Source: Anisus vortex
Lineage: Eukaryota > Mollusca > Gastropoda > Planorbidae
Direction: 5' to 3'
Assembly (NCBI GenBank): GCA_949126835.1
Contig: OX421497.1
Span: 3,278,271 to 3,342,270, forward strand
DNA: 64,000 nt
The notes under the pieces: model-generated
What the model saw: only the letters and a program-made list of their open reading frames with translations
What the model was told of the DNA's origin: nothing
Databases searched by the model: none
Part shown: one piece after another, positions 50,200-60,971 of the stretch
How positions within the stretch are numbered: position 1 is the stretch's first letter
Layout: the number at the start of each line of letters is the position of its first letter
Position numbers and translations under genes: made by a program

Positions 50200-50770
50200 C
50201 AATAGCCATTGACAAATCTTATCGAGGCGTGACGTTTTCAAATGGAAGAGATCATGAACTTACGGTGACATTTCCCGACATATTCGTAAACAAAAACTAT
50301 GCTTTTGCTGGTGCTTGACAATTGATTTTATTAATGGTAATTTATATATTAATGGTAATTTATATAGCGCTTCTATCCATGCTATTTTAGCATGCTCAGT
50401 GCGCTCTAGAAGACTATTAATCTGTGAGAGGTTTCACTGCTGCCGGTTAAGCGCATGTGATAACAACTCAATATTAACGCCATCTAGTCCCAAAACTCGT
50501 GAAGGGCGACAGGGATCTGCCGGTGGCGGGGCTCGAACCCGCGACGTGTCAAGTGTTTTTTTGTGGTTGACAGTCTGGTGAGCTAACCGCTAGGCCAGCC
50601 GGCTTCATTTTAACCTAGACAGCCTGTTCTGGTCTTTTAGAAAAATACCAAGGCTACAAGATTAATTATGAGGAATCCGTTTTAAACATCAAAAAGGAGC
50701 TGGCGATAATTAATACTCAAAGTGCTAGTCGCGTTAAGTTAAATTTAGCTTTGTTTATAAAAATAAATTA
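50200..50770. repeat. Duplicated intergenic segment, copy A
   Basis: The sequence from about 50215 to 50325 and from about 50615 to 50755 matches 54885-55240 (shared words include AAATGGAAGAGATCATGAAC-like text, TTATGAGGAATCCGTTTT and GGCGATAATTAATACTCAA). In copy A the match is interrupted by the SINE-B at 50331-50610, absent from copy B. Confidence 0.7.
50331..50610 (-). mobile_element. tRNA-derived SINE-B, L2-type tail, well preserved
   Basis: On the minus strand the head contains GCCGGCTGGCCTAGCGGTTA (A box) and GCGGGTTCGAGCCCCGCC (perfect B box). The body contains AGTTTTGGGACTAGATGGCG. The tail is GCGCACTGAGCATGCTAAAA, TAGCATGGATAGAAGCGC, TATATAAATTACC, with a short direct repeat at the end. 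This is the best-kept SINE-B. Confidence 0.85.
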
Positions 50771-50862
50771 GTCAACAGTTGCATCCTTGGTTATTTAAAA
50801 AACACAATGCGTAGATTAATAAAAACAAAAAAAACGAAAATTATTTGGCATCTAGGAATTAG

Positions 50863-51000
50863 TTAGGGATTATAAATAGATGATTCTTCACTTCTGACAT
50901 TCACAATCCATCGTTTTCTTTTGGCAACATCTTTTGGAAATGAAATAACATTTAATCCACTAAATCTTTTTGTACATTTAGTAACGCAGCACACAGACAT
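50863..51000 (-). pseudogene. THAP-type zinc finger fragment
   Basis: The minus-strand frame from the ATG at 51000 reads MSVCCVTKCTKRFSGLNVIS, then FPKDVAKRKRWI, and stops at 50863. The spacing Cys...Cys, FPxD and RxxWI is that of the first half of a THAP domain, a DNA-binding finger found in P-element-like transposases and some host factors. The second Cys/His half is missing. The region around its start codon is also found at 54.95-55.0 kb. Confidence 0.55.
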
Positions 51001-51064
51001 GTTTTGAATCAAATGATCGAATGGGACCGGAAATGTCTTACACTTCGACCTTTTATGCATGCTT

Positions 51065-52330
51065 AGTGGTTAAGACTTGTCAATGGATATTGTAATTAAT
51101 AAACACTTTTTTTTTCAAATTATAAACCATAATAAGAAAAAATTTATACGAAAAATTCTGTTTCCACAGAGTTTTAACGTATTACCTTAGTTTCAAGCCA
51201 TAATATTAGAGAAATTAAAAAGTGCATTGATTATTCCGAGCCCTGAATGAAAACATATCAACAACAAGTTGTGTGAATAGCCGAAGGTTGTCATTTTTAC
51301 AGAGACGGAAAACGATCTTTTAATTGTTTCGATATTCGTTCCCCCCCAAAAAAAAAATTCATTACGTTTTGTCCATACACACACAAAGTGAGGAAATTGA
51401 TATTGTTTTTAAGTAACTACGTTCATGGTTACTTCATCTATCTATTCCAACTAGTGCATTCGATAAAATCACAACATCTCTCGTCTCTCCACCTATATGT
51501 ACTCGTACTCGTCTTTTTCTTTTTTTTTTCAAGCAGGTAATCGATCGATCTACAGTTAAGCTCATTTTCGATTACGTAATTTTCTGACATCTTTTTAAAA
51601 AATAAATACATAGCTGACAAAAATTATTTTTTTAGAAAAATTAAAGGAATCGATTATAATTATAATTCCAATTACTGTTCGAAATCGTATTACCATTCAT
51701 TCACCGCACCTTATTGGACAAACAGTAATGCAATTTGAAAACTGTTTATATTTTGATCAAATTAATTTTACATTGACATAAAAAATTTTTTTTTAAATTT
51801 TAATGGTAAACAATTAATAAAATCGTTGTTAAACAGTTCTAGCTCATTAAAACTTATTTATATAATATAATAACAAATAATTATTAAGATCGAATTTTGT
51901 GTGTATGTGTGTGTGTGTGTGTGTGTTTGTGTGACATTCAAAAGAGCCGCAGGGAAAACCCATAAAATAGTTGGAAAATTCAATGAATTTTCTTGTATGT
52001 GTTGAAGTATTATAGGAATGCATTCAATACTATTAATGTTCTACAGGCGTGTGTGTGTTTCTTTATGTGCGTGTGTGTGTGTATATCTATGTGTGTGTGT
52101 TTGTAAAATAACTTGATCCTATTAACCGATTAAAAAAACATGCACCAGTAACGTACATAATTAGCAGCGTCTTAAGTTTGAACCATCGTTCGCCACACTT
52201 TCTTTTTGAGGGTTTAGTCATTAAAACTGTTCTGCTTCGCGACAACTAAATACTATATATGCTATATATTATTATATTGTCATAATAGCTACAATATGAG
52301 AAAATATAAAAATCTACCTTTTTTTTTTAT
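51065..52330. other. AT-rich intergenic with (GT)n, no gene seen
   Basis: GT/GTGTAT microsatellites are present at about 51900-51935 and 52045-52105, plus A/T homopolymers. No gene is recognised. Confidence 0.5.
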
Positions 52331-52337
52331 TAAACTA

Positions 52338-52610
52338 GTGGGTAACTGTGGTCGAGCCGGCAGCGTGTTCGACCATCACACCGAATGTCCCGGGTTTAAA
52401 TCCTTGTAAATTCTAGGCTTTTTGTTTTCTGGGCCTGGAAGGTTCCGTGAGTACACCCCAGATCTCATGGATAGCCGACATTATTAGTAAGGGCAAATTG
52501 AAGGCCGATGAATTTTGTGCAGGCCACACAATAATCTAGTATTCCATGACCACAGAAACGATACTTCACAGGTCCTATCGATTAAGTTAGTCCGAGAGGA
52601 ACGCCGTTGA
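52338..52610 (+). mobile_element. Diverged tRNA-derived SINE-A copy
   Basis: The head TGGTCGAGCCGGCAGCGTG and a B box in CCCGGGTTTAAATCC are followed by a body matching the 35.8-kb copy with many substitutions (CACACAATAATCTAGTATTC, CCATGACCACAGAAACG). It is the oldest-looking copy of the family here. Confidence 0.65.
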
Positions 52611-52614
52611 GACT

Positions 52615-53300
52615 TATTTTGCGCTGCAGCTAAGGGATAGTTATTAATATTAACCAAAAATATTACTAACATGTATAATTTAAACTAAGTAATTTTAATT
52701 TTAGGGTCCGGTTTAGAGATAATAAAAATGTTAATGGTGATATTTACTCCCTTTCTATTAACTTTCTATTTTCTGTCTGTCTGTCTGCTTGCTTGCTTGA
52801 TAGCAAAACTTTGCATCGATTTTTTGACCACTTCCCGTCGTCCAATCAAGCCAAAACTTGGCCAGCAGACTTGTCCCGACTAACAATACATTCTATCAAA
52901 TTTTCCGCATCGTAGCTTTTGGAAAAGTCACGAATACCTACCACCAATTTGCGAATCGAGGAACATATTATACGAAAAAACATTGCTGCCTTTGACGGAA
53001 GTAACTAAAGTTTTCGGATATGTTCGTTTTTACGAAAAAATATGAATGAAAACGAAACAATATATTTGTGACACAATGTAGCCGAAACAAAGCGAGTTAT
53101 CTTTTTATGGTTTTTGCGAGCCAAAGCTATAAAAAAAAAAGGATGCGCAAAAGCAAAGCCACGATCATTTAAAAATGCGCAATCGTTATAATTAGATATG
53201 TATTTGCCGACATTACCGATTCGAATTTTTAGTTTTGTAGTAAAGTGGAAATGGTAAACTTAGTTTACAAAGAAAGGGAGGATAATAAAAACTGTGTTTT
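52615..53300. other. Intergenic, no gene seen
   Basis: A CTGT/GCTT repeat (about 52765-52800) is followed by a moderately GC-balanced stretch that looks like old repeat DNA, but no frame is convincing. Confidence 0.45.
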
Positions 53301-53305
53301 TATGG

Positions 53306-53880
53306 TTTTCTTGTTATATCGCTTCTATTCATGCTAATAAATTTAGCATGCTCAGTGTGCTCTTGGTATGAATTGCTGTGGCAGTTGTATTGTTATATAA
53401 AGCACATAGCCACTAGCCAAAGAGAAAAGTCTTTAAACTTTTTTTTAAAGACTCTTTTGTCTCAGATTCTTTCACTATCGGAGGCAAGCTGTGCCATAAA
53501 GAAGGCGCCACAGATTCAAATGAGCGCACTCCTAGGTATTTTAAAGTCCAGTCACACTTGGAGTTTTAAGGTGATGAAGAGCGCAGTTCCCTTGGTGGCT
53601 CATGATTTGATATAAGTTCTCGAAGATATGAAGAAGCAGTGCCGTTTATACATCCGTACGTAAAGGACATTTTGTGATTTATTCGCTTTATCACAGGGAG
53701 CCAATGAAGATCCCTTGGTGTTGGGGAGATATGATCCTGCCTCTTCACCCGCGAAACAATGCGCGCCGCAGCGTTCTGCACTCTGTAGTCTCTGCAGCTG
53801 GTTCTGGGGCAAACCACACAATCAACTGTTGCAATATATGCCAACCTTAACTGGATAAGAGAGACTGCTACGGTATATAC
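53306..53880 (-). pseudogene. L2-like LINE C-terminus and tail
   Basis: On the minus strand an open stretch reads YRVQNAAARIVSRVKRQDHI, SPTPRDLHWLPVIKRINHKM and YLRELISNHEPPRELRSSSP. After a stop it continues GVRSFESVAPSLWHSLP and KKSLKTFLF. This is the usual C-terminal region of L2/CR1-group RT proteins. The tail GAGCATGCTAAATTTATTAG, CATGAATAGAAGCGATATAA ends it. Confidence 0.75.
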
Positions 53881-53884
53881 AAGT

Positions 53885-54715
53885 TAAAACTTTTCAATAT
53901 TAATGATATCAAAGTGAGAAATTAGTGATAGTTATTGTTTGAACAAATGCCATTATATATACATAGGACTCAATAACCTTCTGGTTAGAAAAATGTTAGA
54001 TATTATACTAAATGAATAAAGCCTTCGCCATTTTAGTCTTGTATATTGATGGCGACATAGTCTTATTTACTAGTGAACGATTACTATACTCTCCACACCG
54101 GATTGAATAAATTGTCTATGGCGTAAATAAGTGTATATTTTGCATGATAAAGAAGTACTCCACTTTCACCACGTTACATTTGTACCTCAAGTGGGTTCTT
54201 ATATTTACACAAATACGTCACTAAAAATAGAGTAAAAACCTAAGCCACGCCCACTGAGAACGCTCTATTATGATTGCTTAGTGTTTAATGAATGTCTATA
54301 TTTTTCTATGTTTTTGTTATATTTTAAATGATTTTTTTTACACCTATTGTTATTCAATAGTTGTTTTACTCTTTTAATGACCTTAAAAAAAACACTTAAT
54401 TATATTAATTCACACATCATCAATGTAATGATTAAATTAGTAAAGGGAAGTAATTTATTAGACCTTATAATATTTTATATTTCTGAGTTTTCTTTCCTAT
54501 TGATCTATTTAAAGACACGTGAAAATCATAGCGAATGATTAAACAGGAAGTCTAGAGGTCAGGGAACAGAGTGCTTCAAGTTATCAGAATAGCGGAAATA
54601 TCAAAGCAAGCGGTCCATGTTGTCATAGTCTTTGTTATACTCTACCAGTATTGTCTTCACTCCCTAGCACAAAGAACTTTACTAAAATATAAAGTGTTTG
54701 TGTTTAACCAATCAA
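53885..54715. other. AT-rich intergenic, no gene seen
   Basis: No gene or element end is recognised. Confidence 0.5.
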
Positions 54716-54717
54716 AT

Positions 54718-54870
54718 TGATTTATTTAAAGACACGTGACCTTATTGCCTCATATTTTTCTTTTGCAATTAACTTAGCACATGTGTTCTCACTGACAGAG
54801 TGGATAACGTATCAAACTAATAAGCGGTCCATCCGGGTTCGATTCACCAGTTAGTCTATACCATTTGTTT
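54718..54870 (+). mobile_element. tRNA-like SINE-C copy 2
   Basis: This copy matches 42040-42190, starting ACACGTGACCTTATTGCC. The B box here is well kept (CCGGGTTCGATTCACC) and the copy ends CCAGTTAGTCTA. Confidence 0.55.
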
Positions 54871-54884
54871 TCTAAAACATGTAT

Positions 54885-55240
54885 GATTGACAATTGACAA
54901 GTCGTCTTAATAGGGTGTGATCTCTTTAAACGGAAGCACACAGACATGTTTCGAATCATATGATCGAATCGGACCGGAAATGATTTTCTCTTCAGCCTTT
55001 TATGCCTGCATAATTGACAAGTCTTAATTAGGCGTGACCTTTTTTACTGGTGTGATCGTGAACTTCCTGTTTTAATTTTTAAGGCATTTCCGTAAACAAA
55101 AAAGCATGGTTTTGCTGGTTATTGACGGCTAGTTCTAGTCTTTTAGAATTATACAAAGGATACAATATTTGTTATGAGGAATCCGTTTTTAACATCAAAA
55201 GTAAGTAGGCGATAATTAATACTCAAGTGTTATTCGCGTA
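54885..55240. repeat. Duplicated intergenic segment, copy B
   Basis: This is the counterpart of 50200-50770 without the SINE-B insertion. It also contains the stretch CACACAGACATGTTTCGAATC to CCGGAAATG that matches the start region of the THAP fragment near 51.0 kb. It abuts the yellow pseudogene at about 55.26 kb. Confidence 0.7.
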
Positions 55241-55264
55241 AGTTTAAATTTTTTGTTTTTTTTT

Positions 55265-55676
55265 AAATATAAATTTTATGGGTTTAGTCTGAACTAACCA
55301 TTGATTGTTGTGCCTTTTAGTTCTGATGTCAGCTTGATATAAATAGCTTGTTTCATCCACAAAGACTTTCCATACTCTCATGTTGCTGCTATCATTGCCA
55401 CTGAAGTCCATGGTGTCGCTGAAGAACAACTGCGGCTTGTTGGTCGTAAACCAAAGCCAGCCCTGGTCGTCCCAAGCAAACGTGTCAGGCCACTGCATCG
55501 TGGCGTCGTCATGGACCAGTTGACTCTGCGTCTTCATGACCACACGGTGAAGCGGTAAATCCTGTTCGCGCATGTCCACTTCTGGTTCCCAAAAGTACAC
55601 AGCGTTCAGCCCTAAAGCTCCGAAATACAGTCTCCTGTTGCCACACGTTAGTCCGTCGCTTTGTGATATCTTTCTT
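55265..55676 (-). pseudogene. 3' fragment of a yellow/MRJP-like gene
   Basis: This fragment is homologous to the last third of exon 2 of Y1-Y3, starting at KISQSDGL and reading LYFGALGLNAVYFWEPEVDM, WPDTFAWDDQGWLWF and NMRVWKVF. A net 4-bp gain just before the end shifts the frame past the normal stop. A TAA lies directly upstream of the first homologous codon. Everything 5' of this point is missing and replaced by a 31-bp minisatellite. It is on the same strand as Y3, about 5.3 kb away, and is likely a broken duplicate. Confidence 0.9.
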
Positions 55677-55734
55677 ACTTAATCAAAATAATTATGGAAA
55701 AAAAAGGGTACTGAAAATCTATGCAATCTTAAAT

Positions 55735-56247
55735 AAAAGTACTGAAAATCTATGCAATCTTAAATAAAAGTACTGAAAATCTATGCAATCTAAACTAAAA
55801 GATCTAAAAATCTATGCAATTTAAACTAAAAGATAGAATCTAAACTAAAAGATCTGAAAATCTATGCAATCTAAACTAAAAGATTTGAAAATCTATGCAA
55901 TCTAAACTAAAAGATCTAAAAATCTATGCAATCTAAACTAAAAGATCTGAAAATCTATGCAATCTGAACTAAAAGATCTAAAAATCTATGCAATCTAAAC
56001 TAAAAGATCTGAAAATCTATGCAATCTAAACTTAAAGATCTATAAATCTATGCAATCTAAACTAAAAGATCTATAAATTTATCCAATCTAAACTAAAAGA
56101 TCTATAAATCTATCCAATCTAAACTAAATGATCTATAAATCTATGTAATCTAAACTAAAAGATCTATAAATCTATGCAATCTAAACTAAAAGATCTATAA
56201 ATCTATGCAATCTAAACTAAAAGATCTATAAATCTATGCAATCTAAT
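55735..56247. repeat. 31-bp minisatellite, about 16 copies
   Basis: The unit is CTAAACTAAAAGATCTATAA followed by ATCTATGCAAT, with an AAAAATC/GAAAATC variant group on the left and an ATAAATC group on the right. The array begins about 60 bp from the broken edge of the yellow pseudogene. Confidence 0.9.
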
Positions 56248-56387
56248 GAACAAGATCCTGGACAGATAACATAAGAACGGAATCCCGGATATAATGTTTA
56301 CTTCCTCCTTTCTCTCTCGGTACGAGTGTATTACTATATAGTACATACTGACATAGATAAACCTCAGAAGACTAGGTTCCGGATATA

Positions 56388-56390
56388 TAA

Positions 56391-56441
<51 letters not shown>
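56388..56441. repeat. (CT)n(TA)n microsatellite
   Basis: A CT run followed by a TA run lies immediately beyond the 3' end of the LINE on the minus strand, so it may have grown from the LINE tail. Confidence 0.9.
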
Positions 56442-56453
56442 CCTACCTACATC

Positions 56454-59090
56454 CTACATATCCCGTAGTCTGTTAGACCGTTGGGGCGCCACAGATGACA
56501 TGTAAACCAGCCTCCTACACTCCTCCCGTCTCTCAGCCGTTCTCATTGCCTCGCACAGTTTTGTACCTGTCCATTCCTTGATATTATCTTCCCAACATTT
56601 CTTTGGTCTTCCTCTCTTTCTGCCTCATCTGGTGGTACCCTGCAGGATGGTCTTTGCAAGCCCGTTGGTTCTGGTGACGTGGCCATACCATTCCAGTTTT
56701 CTTTTCTTGGCTGTGGCCAGCAGGTCTTCATACTTTCCAATTTCCTGTTGTATTCTTTTTCTTATCTGTTCGTTGGTGATATGGTCTTTGTAACAGATAC
56801 CGAGCAGGGTCCTGAAGCATCTCATTTCCATGGCGTTTATCCTATTTTCCAGCTCCGGTGTTAGTGTCCATGACTCGCAAGCATATAAGAAAATGGAGAG
56901 GACCAGTGAGCGCATCAGCCTGATTTTGGTGCTGAGGGCTAGGTTCTTGTCTTTCCATATTGTCTTGAGCCTCTTTAGTGATGCTGTTGTCTGGGCAATC
57001 CTGGACATTATTTCTGGTTTGGAGCCCTCTTCGGATACAATAGCTCCTAGGTACTTAAAGCTGCTAACTGTTTCCAAACTCTGCCCACCAATCTTGATCT
57101 TCGTGGTTATGCCGCTGGTGTTACTAGTCATTAATTTAGTCTTTTCGGCACTGATTTGCATGCCATAGGATGTGGAAGTTTTGTCTAGTCGCTCTACTAG
57201 ATTGGCTAATTCTTCCTCACTCCCGGCGAGTCCATCTATATCATCTGCGAATCGAAGGTTGGTGATCCTTCTGCCATTTATGCTGATTGTCCCTTCATGA
57301 TCCTCTAGTGCATCTGACATGATTCTCTCCAGGAAGATGTTGAACAGTGTTGGCGAAAGCAAGCATCCTTGTCGTACTCCAACGGTCGTCCTGAACCAAT
57401 CTCCAATGTTGTTGCTGAAGAAGACTGCACTGGTGGCCCTGTCATAGAGGCTACGTATCAGCATTGTCAGGTTGTCATTAATATTGTAATGTTTCATGGT
57501 TGCCCATAGGGCTGCGTGCCAGACCCTGTCGAAGGCTTTTTTAAAATCAACAAATATATGGTACAAGTGTTGTTGGTGTTGCGCGTGCCTCTCACAGAGT
57601 ATTCGCAGGTTAAAGATCTGCTCTGTGGTACTCCGTCCCTGCCTGAAGCCTGCCTGTTCTTCCGCAATGATTCTTTCAGCATAAGGTCTGAGTCGGCTTA
57701 GAATTATTTTGAGCATGACCTTGCTTGGGTGGCTTATTAGGCTGATGGTGCGGTAGTTCTGGCATTGTTGAAGGTTGCCTTTCTTGGGGAGGGTGATGAT
57801 GAGCGACTGGGTCCATGGTTTGGGCCAGTCTCCAGTTATCCATATTTTATTGCAAATGTTCAATAAGACATTTACCATGGCTTCCCCTCCTGCTTTCACC
57901 AATTCAGCAGGGATATTATCCACTCCTGCGGCTTTTCCTTTTTGAAGTGCTTGGACTGCTGCTTCCACTTCTGTACGGAGGATAGGGTAATTGTCATTGT
58001 CTGTGGTTGGAGGAACGTTTAGTATATCTGGATCTATAGTGATATTGTCATTATATAGTTCCGAGCAGTACTCAGTCCATCTTTTTAAGATATCTGGTTC
58101 CTCAGTCAGGTTTCTACCATCCTTGTCCTGTATGGTGGTGGTGCGCCCGTGCTTAGTGGTGGTTAGTTGTTTTACTAATGTGTATGCTTTTTTGCTATTG
58201 TTCTTCCTTAAACAGTTTTCAATGTCGTTGCACTGTTCTTCGATCCAGTTTTTCTTTGCCCTTTTCATACCTTTCCTAATTGTCTGGTTTATTGTTCTGT
58301 ATTTATTGGCTTCTTCCTGGTCTTTTGTCTTTGTTTTCTTTAATCGGCGACGCTCGTCACACAGCTCCAGGATGTCTGGTGTTATCCATGGTTTCCTGGC
58401 CGGTCTATGTTTGCCAAGAGTCTCTTGAGCTGTGTCGGTCACCACTGTGTTGAAATTGTCGATCAATGTGTCCATGTCCGTAAAATCAGAATTTAAGATA
58501 TTGAGGACTGCAAATTTCCCTCCTATCTTTGCCTGGAAGGCTTCGGCTACTTTAGGATCCTTCAGCTTTTCGAGGTCAAATTTGATCCTGGTGTACCCCT
58601 TTTTCTGTATTCTTTTCAGGTGTAGCCTAAAGGTCATCATAACTAGGTCATGATCGCTTCCAATGTCAGCTCCAGGGAAGCTGCGAGTCTTAGCAACATT
58701 TATACTTGACCGGAAGCGTGTTTTTATCATGATGTAGTCGATTTGGTTGTGATGTTTCCCGTTTGGGCTGTGCCATGTGGTTATTCTTGAGGACTTGTGA
58801 GGGCCGAGTGTGTTGGCCAGCATAAGGTCGTTAAAGCTGGCAAACTCCAGAAGCCTTAGTCCTCGCTCATTTGATTCCACATTGCAGTGTTGTCCACATG
58901 TGCCTTTCCAGTTTGCATAGGCATCTTTTCCTACTTTGGCATTCCAGTCACCCTGAACAACGAGAACGTCTTTCTTGGGAGTTTGGTCTATGATCACCTG
59001 GAGTTGAGTGTAGAAATCCTCCAGTTTTTCGTCATCATAGTCTGTTGTTGGCACATAAGTCCGTATGATGGTTATGTTAAATATATATAC
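56454..59090 (-). pseudogene. Nearly complete LINE endonuclease/RT ORF
   Basis: One minus-strand frame of about 870 codons carries an endonuclease missing its N-terminal start (QGDWNAKVG, TTWHSPNGKHHNQIDYIM, GADIGSDHDLV). It is followed by a reverse transcriptase (EEQAGFRQGRSTTEQIF, the FVDFKKAFDRVWH block, VGVRQGCLLSPTLFNIFLE, FADD in LRFADDIDG) and a C-terminal tail with CESWTL, WYGHV and GRKRGRPKKCW. A single in-frame TGA at 56625 interrupts the tail, which otherwise runs to the natural stop at 56454. The 5' part is cut at about 59090 by a DNA-transposon terminus, so the first residues of the open frame (GLFSSKSG) are foreign. The clade is uncertain. Confidence 0.85.
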
Positions 59091-59160
59091 AGGGCCTGAT
59101 TTAGATGAAAATAGGCCCAAGGCTATTCCACTTATGAGGCCTTTTCACCCCCGATTTTTT
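59085..59160 (+). mobile_element. DNA-transposon terminus (CAGGGCCTGATTTAGA type)
   Basis: CAGGGCCTGATTTAGATGAA followed by AATAGGCCCAAGGC resembles the CAGGGCC...TTTAG termini at 21.5 kb. It directly replaces the 5' part of the adjacent LINE. The opposite terminus was not found. Confidence 0.5.
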
Positions 59161-60965
59161 TAGTTTGTAAATTACATGAGAGATAATAAAATACATCATT
59201 ACTATGATATATATCAATAGGCCTATGTTAAATAAAACATGTTGTAATTGGTACTAACCTTTATAAATAATGTGATACGGATAATAAATAAAAAAGTCGA
59301 GAATACTTATTTGGACATTTATTATCAGCACCATATATAGTACTTGTAACAATAACTATTCAAACATAACACAGTACATTTACAAAGAAACAAAATTTGA
59401 AAAATGAAAATCTTTGACTACGAAAATAAAATACGCAATAAAAATTATCATATTATCTATTAAATTAAATAAAATATATTCAATACATTAAAGATTAAAC
59501 CAAATTCAATTGAGATACATTTACTTTATAATAATTAGTATTTAAAGTTTAAGTATGAATTATTATGAATTTGAAGTCTTAAATTAAACCAGAAATGGAA
59601 CTTTATTCAAACAAAATCCAGATCACAAAAAAACAAACAATATCAAATTGTATATCATATTAAATTTTATGTTAATTAATAATTATTTTATTTAAGAACT
59701 GTTTTAATCCAAGTATACATTTAAAACGAAATAGTAGATTGGAAGAATTTCTTTCTAAACTTTTTTACACATATTTCTTCTATAAGTTAGGGCGGTCACC
59801 GAGGACGAATGCGACAACCTAGCAGGAGAGATGGACTGTCCGAGGTTCCAGCTCTCAGTCACTGAGGCAAGTCATGGCGCGGGGAATTATTTTAAAAAGA
59901 AATTAATTTCAAGTTGATGTATGAGTGCTACGAGATTTAGATTTTTACTCCGAAAAACAAACACATTTAAGTGTAAATATTGAACAAATTACTAAAAAAT
60001 TACTTTGTTTAAATTATTTTGTATTCACATTCAGATACCGAATACACTATTTACTATCAAAACCTTTACTTGGTCTATAAAAAAAATAAACAAAACTAAA
60101 AAAGGTGACAGTGAATTTCAATATAAATTTCGTGTTTGTAAGAGCTTAGTCAATTTTTTATTTAATAGAATTGTTTTTCGAACAAGATTGTTTGGCCAGA
60201 AATTCATTTATTGCTTTTAATGGCATAACAGTTTTATTAAAAGGACGAACCTTATTATTTAAACTTGTCCATCTAGGAAAAGGGATTAAAGGGGGGGGGG
60301 AGCGTTTAACACGTGAAACTGTAATTGAATATTGTCTAGCGACTCCTTGATGAAACGTAAAACTTTAGTGGTATGAAAACATAATGTTCGAACAAGGGAT
60401 TTCCCGGTCCACTTGGCTGAGATCAGCCAAACAGGATGTAAGGGTAGAAACGGGGATAGACACAGTCTACAGTCTTCCCCTTTCCCCCCCCCCCCCCCAA
60501 ATAAAAAAGTAGGTCAAGAAGTCAGCCCCACACAGCAACAGGAAGTCACTACCTTAAAATAGACGTTATTGCTTTAGATATTTCCTTGAAAGATTGCGGA
60601 TCCATTCAACACTTTGTATCACGCCATTTAGTTACATTCTTTGAAAAGGCAATAAGAATAAAAAATTAAAGTAGTAAAATTTTAAATAGCATACTCTGAA
60701 CTTATAAGCTTAAAACTACAAACATATAAAGTGATTAAAAAACATTCCCTTTTTTTCCAATGAAAAAGCTGAGTCATATAATTTGGTTTTCCTTTCTATT
60801 AGCATTAGGACACATAGTAGGCTATGGTTTACGAACATTAGAATCGTCTTGCCTTAAGGCTATGACACCATTTGTTTTCAATCTGACGAATGACAGCTTT
60901 TAACAAACAAATATTTTCTAACAGACGATCAACAGTTTTAAAATTTAACTGTCTCGTCTTTAAAG
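59161..60965. other. AT-rich intergenic, no gene seen
   Basis: The stretch holds a G run (about 60291-60300) and a C run (about 60485-60498). A tRNA-like patch near 59788-59880 (GGCGGTCACCGAGGACGAAT ... GAGGTTCCAGCTC) could be a SINE head but has no second copy. No gene is seen up to the Y3 stop codon. Confidence 0.5.
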
Positions 60966-60971
60966 TCTGAT

